This document shows, piece by piece, positions 17,742 through 25,659 of a DNA stretch of 64,000 nt (position 1 is its first letter; each line of letters opens with the position of its first letter). The notes beneath the pieces were generated by a model. It made no database searches. It saw only the letters and a list, made by a program, of their open reading frames with translations, and had not been told where the DNA came from. The position numbers and the translations under genes are program-made. Origin of the DNA: Hydrogenophaga sp. PAMC20947 (GTDB lineage: Bacteria > Pseudomonadota > Gammaproteobacteria > Burkholderiales > Burkholderiaceae_C); contig NZ_CP039252.1 in NCBI RefSeq assembly GCF_004795855.1, positions 496,001 to 560,000 of the forward strand. The letters run 5' to 3'.

Positions 17742-18343
17742 GGTCGGGGCTTGCGCAATTGGTGGTCGAGGTGGGCACTCACCGTGGGCCACTCGCTGGC
17801 GACGATGCTGTAGACGCAGGTGTCGCGCAAGGTGGCGGGTGCATCGGGGTGTTTGTTGACCTGGTGGCAGCGCAAGGTGCCGTCGAGTTTGGCCCCCAGG
17901 CGCTCGATGCCTTTGCGGCTGGCCTGGTTGAAAAAGTGGGTGCGAAACTCCACCGCGATGCAATCGAGCCGCTCAAACGCCTGGGTGAGCAGCAAGCGTT
18001 TGCACTCGGTGTTCAGCGGGGTGCGTTGCATCGACTGGCGGTACCACGTCGAGCCGATCTCAACCCGGCGGTTGGCCGCATCGATGTTCATGTAGGTGGT
18101 CATGCCGACCGCGCGGCCGTTGGTGCCGAGCACGGCGAAGGGCAGCATGCTGCCCGCCTTTTGCAAGGCCAGGCGGCGCTGGATCTCTGAGGCCATGGCC
18201 TCAGGTGCCGGAATGGCGGTGAACCAAAGTCGCCAGAGCTCGCCGTCTTTCACCGCGTCCACCAGATCGTCGTGGTGTTCGGAGCGCAAAGGGACCAGGC
18301 TGGCATGCTGGCCGCTCAGGGTTGTATCGGCGGTGAAAGGCAT
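17738..18343 (-). CDS. GNAT-family N-acetyltransferase (RimJ/RimL type)
   Basis: A 201-residue GNAT protein. The acetyl-CoA-binding region is around E-I-G-S-T-W-Y and the following N-x-x-x-K/R-L-L-L helix, and the end resembles RimL-type enzymes. I chose the ATG at 18343 because the longer frame overlaps the permease gene. The location between polyamine-type permease genes and a ureohydrolase suggests acetylation of an amine or guanidino substrate, but the substrate is not visible in the sequence. Confidence 0.75.
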   Translation of the reverse strand: MPFTADTTLSGQHASLVPLRSEHHDDLVDAVKDGELWRLWFTAIPAPEAMASEIQRRLALQKAGSMLPFAVLGTNGRAVGMTTYMNIDAANRRVEIGSTWYRQSMQRTPLNTECKRLLLTQAFERLDCIAVEFRTHFFNQASRKGIERLGAKLDGTLRCHQVNKHPDAPATLRDTCVYSIVASEWPTVSAHLDHQLRKPRP

Positions 18344-18402
18344 GGTGGTGGGTACAAAGGCTGCGGCGGTGAATCCCTGGGGCCGCAGGGTTGACCGGAG
18401 GA

Positions 18403-19227
18403 CTATTTGCGGCGTCCGCGCAGCCACTCCAGTGTCAGCATCAAGGTGGTGGTGAAGAGGATCAGCAGCGTGGCCACCGCGGCGATGGTTGGTGAAATGT
18501 TCTCACGAATACCGGTGAACATCTGGCGCGGGAGCGTCACCTGATCGGGACCGGCCAGGAACAGCGTGACCACGACCTCGTCGAACGAGGTGGCAAAGGC
18601 GAACAGCGCGCCCGAGATCACGCCGGGCGCGATCACCGGCAGCGTGACGCGGAAGAAAGTTTCCAGCGGGCTGGCGCCCAGACTCATGCTGGCTTTGACC
18701 AGGTTGTGGTTGAAGCTTTGCAAGGTGGCCAGCACGGTCGTGACCACAAACGGTGCGCCCAGTGCGGCGTGCACCAGGACGAGGCCGAGGTAGGTGTCGT
18801 TCAGGCCCAGCTTGGCGAAATAGAGATAGCTGCTCACGCCGACCACCACCACCGGCACCACCATGGGTGCGATCAACAAGCCGGTGATGAAGCCTTTGCC
18901 GAAGAACTGGGTGCGTGCCAGACCCATCGCGGCCAGCGTGCCCAGCGTGGTCGCGAGCAAGGTGGCCAGGGGGGCGACGATGAAGCTGTTCTTGGCCGCG
19001 CGGATCCATTCGTCGGCGTGCCACATTTCTTCGTACCACCGCATCGACCAGCCTTCGATGGGATAGGCCAGAAACGAGCTGTCGCTGAAGGAGAGCGGAA
19101 TGATGACCACCACCGGCAGCAACAGGAATACCAGCACGCCGATGCAGCCAAGGCGCAGCGCATACCAGCCGATCTTGTCGAGCAGGGTGTAGTAAGCGGG
19201 GAAGGTGGGGAACATGGCGGAAAACAT
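18403..19227 (-). CDS. Polyamine-type ABC transporter permease (PotC-like)
   Basis: The protein is 274 residues with six predicted membrane helices and the permease EAA-loop pattern A-S-M-S-L-G-A-S-P-L-E-T-F. It pairs with the larger PotB-like permease gene upstream to form the transmembrane channel of a PotABCD-class importer. The genes in the train (gabT, gabD, ureohydrolase) suggest GABA, guanidinobutyrate, putrescine or a related amine as substrate. Confidence 0.9.
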   Translation of the reverse strand: MFSAMFPTFPAYYTLLDKIGWYALRLGCIGVLVFLLLPVVVIIPLSFSDSSFLAYPIEGWSMRWYEEMWHADEWIRAAKNSFIVAPLATLLATTLGTLAAMGLARTQFFGKGFITGLLIAPMVVPVVVVGVSSYLYFAKLGLNDTYLGLVLVHAALGAPFVVTTVLATLQSFNHNLVKASMSLGASPLETFFRVTLPVIAPGVISGALFAFATSFDEVVVTLFLAGPDQVTLPRQMFTGIRENISPTIAAVATLLILFTTTLMLTLEWLRGRRK

Positions 19228-19304
19228 GATGGCGTCCGTGGGTCAATGGCTTCGCGCTACAGCGCAAGCGGGTGAGGGAGCTCCACCGCGCACACCGTGG
19301 AGCC

Positions 19305-19329
19305 GCCCTTCGACAAGCTCAGGACGGGC
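19305..19329. repeat. Dispersed short REP-like element between the two permease genes
   Basis: The 25-base stretch with core CTTCGACAAGCTCAGGACGG lies in the 163-base gap between the permease genes. From general knowledge, closely similar elements are scattered in intergenic DNA of many GC-rich proteobacteria. Only one copy is in this window, so repetitiveness here is knowledge, not observation. Confidence 0.5.
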
Positions 19330-19390
19330 CACTGGTGGGGTGCCCCTTTCCAGAGGGGAAGACGTGAAGTGGCGCAGTGCGGTCATGGGG

Positions 19391-20656
19391 TTATCCGAGG
19401 CTCAGTTCGGCCTTGCCCAGCTTGCGGTAGAGCGCATAGAGCACCATGGTGCAGGCCAGCAGCACCGAGCCCAGCGCGCAGGCCATGCCCCAGTTCACCA
19501 CGACGTTGGTGTACTGGGCCACGTAGTAACTCAGCATCTGATCGGCCGGGCCGCCGAGCAGGGCGGGCGTGACGTAGTAGCCAATGCAGGTGATGAAAAC
19601 CAGCAGGCCGCCAGCCGCCACACCGGGGTAGGTCTGCGGCAGGTAGACGCGGAAAAAAGCGGCCAGCGGCGAACTGCCCAGCGAGATCGCCGCACGCAGG
19701 TAATTGGAAGGTACAGATTTCATGACGCTGTAGAGCGGGAGGATCATGAAGGGCAGCAGGATGTGGACCATGGCGATGGTCACGCCCAACCGGTTGAAGA
19801 GCAACGGAATGGGGGCGTCGGTGATGCCGATCCACATGAGAAAGCGGTTGATCAGCCCGTTGTTTTGCAGCAGCACGATCCAGGCGGCGATGCGCACCAG
19901 CACCGAGGTCCAGAACGGCAGCAACACCAAAATGAGCAGGATGTTGGCCTTGCGGTCGCCCAGGGTGCTTAGCCAGTAGGCGAGCGGGTAGCCCAGCAGC
20001 AGGGCGGACAGGGTAACGATGGCGCTGATCTTGAAGGTGCGCACCAGGATGTCGCTGAAGGCGGCCGCATTGGGCCCCACCTTGACAATGTTGCCTTGCG
20101 CGTCGCGTTTCAAGTCGATGGAGGCGAGCAGGTAGTCGGGCGTCCAGCGGGAGCTGTTTTTGGCAATCGTTTGCCAGTAGCGCAGGTCGGCCCATCGCTC
20201 GTCTTGTTCGAGCAGTTTTTCGCGGGCTTGTTCGGGGCTGAGATTTTCTCCCAGCGGCAGGGCGCGGTAGGTGCCCATGACCAGCGAGCGGGCGCCGGCC
20301 ACTTCGCTGTTGAGCCGGCGCGCCAGGGCGCCGGCTTCAGCGGTTTCTTCAAAGGCGGTGAAATCGTCGAGCAGGGCCGCATAAGCGACGGCTGGCGGCG
20401 CGCTTTTGCGGTCCCAGCCGGACAGTGCCTGCCCCGTGCGGGGCAGGGCGTCGGCCACTTCCGGGTTTTCCACGGCCCGGATGAGCAGGGATGCCAGCGG
20501 CACCAGAAAGAACACCACCAGAAAGGCCAGCAGCGGCAGCGTGAGCGAGAGCGCACGCAGCTTCCTGCGGCGCTCAGCGCGCCGCAGTTGCGCGGCCAGG
20601 CTGTCACCTGACAGGGTTGGGGTGTTGTTCATCGTGGTTCCGCTGGCCATGCTCAT
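19391..20656 (-). CDS. Polyamine-type ABC transporter permease (PotB-like, with large periplasmic insert)
   Basis: This 421-residue permease has its first membrane helix at about residues 35-57, then an unusual hydrophilic insert of roughly 120 residues, then the usual membrane core with the EAA loop A-A-I-S-L-G-S-S-P. Classical PotB is near 280-310 aa, so the length difference is the insert. Its ATG overlaps the binding-protein stop (ATGA at 20653-20656); an ATG at 20632 with GGA upstream is an alternative start. It is part of the same importer as the neighbouring PotA-, PotC- and PotD-like proteins. Confidence 0.88.
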   Translation of the reverse strand: MSMASGTTMNNTPTLSGDSLAAQLRRAERRRKLRALSLTLPLLAFLVVFFLVPLASLLIRAVENPEVADALPRTGQALSGWDRKSAPPAVAYAALLDDFTAFEETAEAGALARRLNSEVAGARSLVMGTYRALPLGENLSPEQAREKLLEQDERWADLRYWQTIAKNSSRWTPDYLLASIDLKRDAQGNIVKVGPNAAAFSDILVRTFKISAIVTLSALLLGYPLAYWLSTLGDRKANILLILVLLPFWTSVLVRIAAWIVLLQNNGLINRFLMWIGITDAPIPLLFNRLGVTIAMVHILLPFMILPLYSVMKSVPSNYLRAAISLGSSPLAAFFRVYLPQTYPGVAAGGLLVFITCIGYYVTPALLGGPADQMLSYYVAQYTNVVVNWGMACALGSVLLACTMVLYALYRKLGKAELSLG

Positions 20657-21678
20657 TTCGCTGCCCAGGCCGAGAAGCGTTTCTCCAGGGCCTCACCCTG
20701 GTCGGCCCAGAAGGCAACGCCGAACTGCAAGGCTTCTTTGCTGTTGGCCGGCGACGTGGGCAACATGTCCAGCACTTTGGCATCGAGCTTGGCCAGCGCC
20801 TTGTTGTTGGTGGGGCCGTAGCTGATGTTCTTGGCGTATTCGGCTTGCGCATCTGGCGAACTGGCCATGGCAATGAACTTCAGCGCTGCGGCCTTGTTCG
20901 GCGTGCCTTTGGGCATGACCCAGTAGTCCAGGTCGTAGATGCCGCCGGTCCAGGTGATCTTCAGGTTCTTGCCCTCGCGCTGGGCAGCGTCGATGCGGCC
21001 GTTGTAGGCGGTGGTCATGGTCACATCCCCGGCGACCAGGAACTGGGGAGGCTGGGCACCGGCTTCCCACCACTGGATGTTGGGCTTGAGATCGGTGAGC
21101 TTCTTGAATGCGCGCTCAGCACCGTCTTTGGTGGCCAGCATCTTGTACACGTCCGCTGGCTTGACGCCGTCGGCCATCAGAGCGAATTCCAGGTTGTAGC
21201 GTGCACCTTTGCGCAGGCCGCGTTTGCCGGGGAATTTTTTCACGTCCCAGAAGTCGGCCCAGGTGGTGGGCGCTGTTTTGAGTTTGTCGCCGTCATAGGC
21301 CATCACGGTGGACCAGACGAAGGTGCCCACGCCGCACTCGTGCACGGCGGCTTTCTGGAAGTCGGCCTTGTTGCCGACTTTGCTCCAGTCGATGGTCTCG
21401 AACAGGCCTTCGTCGCAGCCGCGGCTCAGGTCTGGGCTCTCAACTTCGACCACGTCCCAGGTGACGTTCTTGGCTTCGACCATGGCCTTGATCTTGGCTT
21501 GCTCACCGTTGTATTCCACGGCGGTGACTTTGCCGCCCGCTTTTTCGAAGGGCGCCATGTAGGCCACTTTCTGAGCAGCGCCGTTGGCGCCACCAAAGTT
21601 CACCACGGTGAGGTTCTCGGCCATGGCGGGCAAGGCGAGCAGGGCCGAAACGGCCAGCAGGATGGGTTTGAGTTTCAT
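20653..21678 (-). CDS. Polyamine-type ABC transporter substrate-binding protein (PotD-like)
   Basis: A 341-residue periplasmic binding protein with a clear signal peptide (M-K-L-K-P-I-L-L to A-M-A) and the PotD-like fold start L-T-V-V-N-F-G-G. The ATG has AGGAG nine bases upstream. In Pot-type proteins acidic and aromatic residues bind polyamines; here W-D-V-V-E-V-E-S-P and a Y-D-L-D-Y-W segment are visible but the exact ligand cannot be fixed. Context favours GABA- or guanidino-related amines. Confidence 0.9.
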   Translation of the reverse strand: MKLKPILLAVSALLALPAMAENLTVVNFGGANGAAQKVAYMAPFEKAGGKVTAVEYNGEQAKIKAMVEAKNVTWDVVEVESPDLSRGCDEGLFETIDWSKVGNKADFQKAAVHECGVGTFVWSTVMAYDGDKLKTAPTTWADFWDVKKFPGKRGLRKGARYNLEFALMADGVKPADVYKMLATKDGAERAFKKLTDLKPNIQWWEAGAQPPQFLVAGDVTMTTAYNGRIDAAQREGKNLKITWTGGIYDLDYWVMPKGTPNKAAALKFIAMASSPDAQAEYAKNISYGPTNNKALAKLDAKVLDMLPTSPANSKEALQFGVAFWADQGEALEKRFSAWAAK

Positions 21679-21775
21679 GTGACAAGACTCCTAGGGTTTT
21701 TTGAGGGACAGGGGAAATGGATAGCGAAAGAGGAGGGGGGAGATGGAGCGGCAGGACACGGGAGCCGGTTGAAGC

Positions 21776-22858
21776 TCAGCGGTAAATGCGCAGGTGTTCT
21801 GGGGGCACGTGCAGTGTCACGGTGGTGCCCTCGTGCAATTGCCCGGCGAATTGCAGGGGCAGCTTGACGCTGAGTTCGGGCTGATCGCTGGTCTGGCAGC
21901 GCAGCCGCAGGTGATCGCCGAAATAGATCACGTCGGTGACTTTGGCCTGCAACTGGTTGCCGGTGGCGCTGGCGTTGGCGCCCAGGCCGATGCGCTCGGG
22001 ACGCACGCTGCATTGCACGTTGTCGCCGACTTTGACCTGGTTGACATTGATACCGGTCAGGCGCGCGCCATCGGTGAGGGTGACTTCACACTGCTCGCCG
22101 CTGGCTTGCGTGACCTTGCCATCGAGCACCGAGTTGTCGCCCACAAAGCTGGCCACAAACCGGTTGACTGGTGTTTCGTAGAGGCGGTCCACCGGATCGA
22201 CCTGCTGGATCACGCCTTCGCTGAACACGGCCACGCGGTCGGACATGGTGAGCGCTTCGGACTGGTCGTGGGTGACGTAGACAAATGTCACACCCAGGCG
22301 GCGGTGCAAGGCTTTGAGCTCCAGCTGCATGTGCTCACGCAGTTGTTTGTCGAGCGCCCCCAGGGGTTCGTCCATCAGCACCAGCTGGGGGTCAAACACC
22401 AGAGCGCGGGCCAAGGCCACGCGTTGCTGCTGCCCGCCTGAGAGCTGGCCTGGGTAGCGTTCGCCCATGTGGCCCATTTGCACCATGTCCAGGGCATTTT
22501 TCACCTTGTCTTCGCGCGCCGATTTCCCCAGTTTTCGCACCGTCAAGGCATAGGCGATGTTGTCGGCCACGGTCATGTGCGGGAACAGCGCGTAGTTCTG
22601 GAACACCATGCCGAAGTTGCGCTTGTGGGGCGGTGTGCGGGTGATGGGCACGCCGTCCAGGCTGATTTCGCCGGCCGTTGGCGACTCAAACCCGGCCAGC
22701 ATCATGAGCGTGGTGGTTTTGCCCGAACCGGAAGGGCCGAGCAAGGAAAGGAATTCACCTTTCTGGATCTCCAGATTCAGATCACGCACCACCAAGATGC
22801 GGCCGTCATACGTTTTTTGCACACCGGTGAAGGTGACGAGTGCGTTGCTCTGGGACAT
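21776..22858 (-). CDS. Polyamine-type ABC transporter ATP-binding protein (PotA-like)
   Basis: This 360-residue ATPase has Walker [10 protein letters not shown], signature L-S-G-G-Q-Q-Q-R and Walker B L-V-L-M-D-E-P, followed by a C-terminal TOBE/OB domain (about 270-355) as in PotA/MalK-type subunits. I chose the ATG at 22858, which follows the CoA-transferase stop by 32 bases; the frame extends upstream into that gene without a better start. It energises import by the three proteins encoded downstream. Confidence 0.9.
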   Translation of the reverse strand: MSQSNALVTFTGVQKTYDGRILVVRDLNLEIQKGEFLSLLGPSGSGKTTTLMMLAGFESPTAGEISLDGVPITRTPPHKRNFGMVFQNYALFPHMTVADNIAYALTVRKLGKSAREDKVKNALDMVQMGHMGERYPGQLSGGQQQRVALARALVFDPQLVLMDEPLGALDKQLREHMQLELKALHRRLGVTFVYVTHDQSEALTMSDRVAVFSEGVIQQVDPVDRLYETPVNRFVASFVGDNSVLDGKVTQASGEQCEVTLTDGARLTGINVNQVKVGDNVQCSVRPERIGLGANASATGNQLQAKVTDVIYFGDHLRLRCQTSDQPELSVKLPLQFAGQLHEGTTVTLHVPPEHLRIYR

Positions 22859-22890
22859 GGATGAGGGCGTTCGTTCGTACAAGTTTGGGT

Positions 22891-24213
22891 TCACTGGGCA
22901 GGGGTTTGCCAACAGGCTGTGTGGGCATTGAGTCCGGGGGGTGGCTGGTTGGAGACCAGGCGATGACCATCCATCAGCATGGGGTTGGCCACCATGGGCG
23001 GATATAGGGGTTCACCCGAGTCCATCCGCAATTCGCGTGCCAGGACGTGCGGATGCGACATCACTTGCGCGATATCCAGAATGGGCGAGCAGGGCACGCC
23101 GGCCTTGTCGAGCAGCGACACCCAGTCGCTGGTGGTTCGCAGCAAGGTCCAGCCCGTGATCAGGGGCACCAGGGCGTGCCGGTTGCCCACCCGGGCCGGG
23201 TTGGAGCAGTAGCGCACGTCCCGCGAAACGGCGGGGTGGCCCGCTGCGTCGCAGAGGCGTGCGAACTGGCCGTCGTTGCCCACCGCCAGCACCATGTGAC
23301 CATCCTGCGTTGGAAACACCTGATAGGGCACGATGTTGGGGTGGGCGTTGCCCATGCGGGCCGGGGTTTTGCCACCCACCAGCTGGTTGGCGCCCTGGTT
23401 GGCCAGCATGGCGACTTGGACATCGAACAGCGAGGCGTCGATGACCCGCCCGCGCCCGGTGGTTTGGCGCTCAAACAATGCCGCCAGAATGGCCGTGGTG
23501 GCATACACGCCGGTCATCAGATCGGTCACGGCCACGCCCACTTTTTGCGGTTCACCATCGGGTTCACCCGTGATGCTCATCAGACCGGCTTCGGCCTGAA
23601 TGGCAAAGTCATAGCCGGCTTTGTGCGCCAGCGGTCCGGTTTGCCCATAGCCCGTGATCGAGCAGTACACCAGGCGCGGGTTGAGTGTTTGCAAACTTGC
23701 CGCGTCGAGGCCGTACTTGGCGAGTTGACCCACCTTGTAGTTTTCGATCAAGACATCGGCATCGCGGGCGAGCGCTCGAACCTGCTGCAGGCCTTCAAGG
23801 CTGGATAAATCGATGGCTACAGACCGTTTTCCACGGTTGGCGCACGTGAAATAGGCGGCCACCCGGGTGTCCCCCTCACCCCACCAGGGCGGGCCCCAGG
23901 AGCGGGTGTCGTCGCCGGTGCCCGGACGCTCGACCTTGAGCACATCCGCACCGTAGTCCGCCAGCAATTGCCCAGCCCAAGGGCCGGCCAGCACGCGGGA
24001 CAGGTCCAGGACGCGCACGCCGGCCAATGGTTTGGGTGGTAATGCCGGTGCGTGGTTGGCACCGCCCCGAGCCGGATCAGCCCCCTCGGGGGGCAGCGAC
24101 CCGTGCAGCGGTGGAGCGTGGGGGTGCAAGCGATCCGGCGCCGGGCCGCCCCGAGCCGGATCAGCCCCCTCGGGGGGCAGCGACCCGTGCAGCGGTGGAG
24201 CGTGGGGGCTCAT
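22891..24213 (-). CDS. Family III (CaiB/BaiF) CoA-transferase
   Basis: The core (from about residue 63) is a typical CaiB/BaiF protein: G-V-R-V-L-D-L-S-R-V-L-A-G-P-W, A-D-Y-G-A-D-V-L-K-V-E, and the active-site aspartate in V-I-D-A-S-L-F-D. It would exchange CoA between carboxylic acids. The only ATG in a sensible place overlaps the gabT stop (ATGA at 24210-24213). With that start the first roughly 50 residues are encoded by two copies of an 84-bp intergenic repeat, which is odd. A TTG at 24027 would give a normal 378-aa enzyme but lacks a ribosome-binding site. Its substrate in the GABA/polyamine train is unknown. Confidence 0.82.
   Translation of the reverse strand: MSPHAPPLHGSLPPEGADPARGGPAPDRLHPHAPPLHGSLPPEGADPARGGANHAPALPPKPLAGVRVLDLSRVLAGPWAGQLLADYGADVLKVERPGTGDDTRSWGPPWWGEGDTRVAAYFTCANRGKRSVAIDLSSLEGLQQVRALARDADVLIENYKVGQLAKYGLDAASLQTLNPRLVYCSITGYGQTGPLAHKAGYDFAIQAEAGLMSITGEPDGEPQKVGVAVTDLMTGVYATTAILAALFERQTTGRGRVIDASLFDVQVAMLANQGANQLVGGKTPARMGNAHPNIVPYQVFPTQDGHMVLAVGNDGQFARLCDAAGHPAVSRDVRYCSNPARVGNRHALVPLITGWTLLRTTSDWVSLLDKAGVPCSPILDIAQVMSHPHVLARELRMDSGEPLYPPMVANPMLMDGHRLVSNQPPPGLNAHTACWQTPAQ
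24062..24209. repeat. Two tandem copies of the 84-bp repeat
   Basis: Equivalent positions recur exactly 84 bases apart (for example 24064 and 24148). The sequence is the reverse complement of the family found seven times at 36197-36780, including the CCCCCTCGGGGGG hairpin core. Because 84 is a multiple of three, the array stays open and fuses in frame to the CoA-transferase gene. Confidence 0.85.
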
Positions 24214-25508
24214 CCCACCAGCAGAGAGTCGAGGGAAGCCGCGATGATGGCGAGGCCTTCGTCGAGCAGGGCATCGCTGGCGGTCAGGGGCACCAGAATG
24301 CGCACCACGTTGCCATAGGTGCCGCAGGTCAACAGGATCAGGCCGCGTTTCGTGGCCTCGGCCGCAATGGCCTTGGTGAGGTCGGCATCGGGCTGGTGCG
24401 GGTCGCCGTTCTTGCAGATTTCCATGGCCACCATGGCGCCCAGACCACGCACCTCTGCGATGCATGTGTGTTTCTTCGCCATGGCTTGCAGGCCTTTGGT
24501 CAGGCGGGCCCCCACGTCTTTGCTGCGCTGCAACAGGTTGTGCTTCTCAAACTCGTCGAGCACGGCCAATGCCGCCACGCAAGACATAGGGCTGCCAGCG
24601 TAGGTGCCACCCAGGCCACCGGCGGCGGGTGCGTCCATCACCTCGGCGCGGCCGATCACGGCGGAAATCGGGAAACCCCCGCCCATGGACTTGGCCATGG
24701 TGATCAGATCGGGCGCGACGCCCGAATGTTCGATCGCCAGCCAGGTACCCGTGCGCCCGGCGCCCGTTTGCACTTCGTCGACGATGAGCAAGATACCGTG
24801 TTGATCACACAGTGTGCGCAGGCGTTTGAGCAATTCGGGTGGGGCCACGTTGAACCCGCCTTCGCCTTGCACGGGCTCGATCACGATGGCTGCCACACGC
24901 GTGGCCTCGATGTCGTTCTTGAAGATCTGCTCGACCGAAGAAATCGCGTCGTTCACGGTCACACCGTGCAGTGCGTTCGGGAAACGTGCGTGGAAAATGT
25001 CGCCAGGGAAAGGCCCGAAGCCGGCCTTGTAGGGCATCACCTTGCCGGTCATGCCCAGGGTGAACATGGTGCGACCGTGGTAACCGCCGGCGAAGGTGAT
25101 CACGCCGGAACGACCGGTGTGCGAACGGGCGATCTTGACCGCGTTCTCCAGCGCTTCCGCTCCGGTGGTGAGGAACAGGGTCTTCTTGGCGAAGTCCCCA
25201 GGCGCCTTGGCGTTGAGGCGCTCAGCGAGCTCCACATAGGGCTCATAGGCCAACACCTGGAAGCAGGTGTGGGTGTACAGGTCGAGCTGTGCCTTGACGG
25301 CTTCGATGATGGCCGGATTGCGGTGGCCGGTGTTGAGCACGGCAATGCCACCGGCAAAGTCGATGTAGCGCCGACCCTCCACATCCCAGATTTCGGCGTT
25401 TTCGCCTTTGGCGATGAAGATCTGGTGGCTGTGGCCCACGCCTCGCGGGATGGCGGCGTTGCGGCGGGCCATGAGCATGGCGTTGGTGGCTTGGGATTCG
25501 CGTTGCAT
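24210..25508 (-). CDS. gabT: 4-aminobutyrate aminotransferase
   Basis: The protein (432 aa) is a class III PLP aminotransferase that converts GABA and 2-oxoglutarate to succinate semialdehyde and glutamate. It carries D-E-V-Q-T-G-A-G-R-T-G and the PLP lysine in T-M-A-K-S-M-G-G-G-F-P. A good ribosome-binding site (GGAGAG) precedes the ATG. It is the first gene of the train ending in gabD and is divergent from a GabR/MocR-type regulator, the classical arrangement for GABA use. Confidence 0.94.
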   Translation of the reverse strand: MQRESQATNAMLMARRNAAIPRGVGHSHQIFIAKGENAEIWDVEGRRYIDFAGGIAVLNTGHRNPAIIEAVKAQLDLYTHTCFQVLAYEPYVELAERLNAKAPGDFAKKTLFLTTGAEALENAVKIARSHTGRSGVITFAGGYHGRTMFTLGMTGKVMPYKAGFGPFPGDIFHARFPNALHGVTVNDAISSVEQIFKNDIEATRVAAIVIEPVQGEGGFNVAPPELLKRLRTLCDQHGILLIVDEVQTGAGRTGTWLAIEHSGVAPDLITMAKSMGGGFPISAVIGRAEVMDAPAAGGLGGTYAGSPMSCVAALAVLDEFEKHNLLQRSKDVGARLTKGLQAMAKKHTCIAEVRGLGAMVAMEICKNGDPHQPDADLTKAIAAEATKRGLILLTCGTYGNVVRILVPLTASDALLDEGLAIIAASLDSLLVG

Positions 25509-25659
25509 GGAAACTCTCCGCAGAGGTAAAACAAAGGATCAATTGACTGAGCGACACTCTAGGCACAAGTGGCCGCCGGTACCATATACAGACAGCCGAT
25601 TGCTGCCAATGCACTGTGCTGCTGATGCTGCCGCTACACAGAAACCCTAGGTATGTGCC
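25509..25659. promoter_or_regulatory. Divergent promoter region between gabT and the GabR/MocR-type regulator
   Basis: This 151-base gap must hold the promoters of both genes. Two similar segments, CTAGGCACA (about 25560) and CTAGGTATGTG (about 25648), and the AT-rich stretch ACCATATACAGAC (about 25583) are candidate operator parts, since MocR/GabR proteins often bind direct repeats. This is tentative. Confidence 0.45.
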
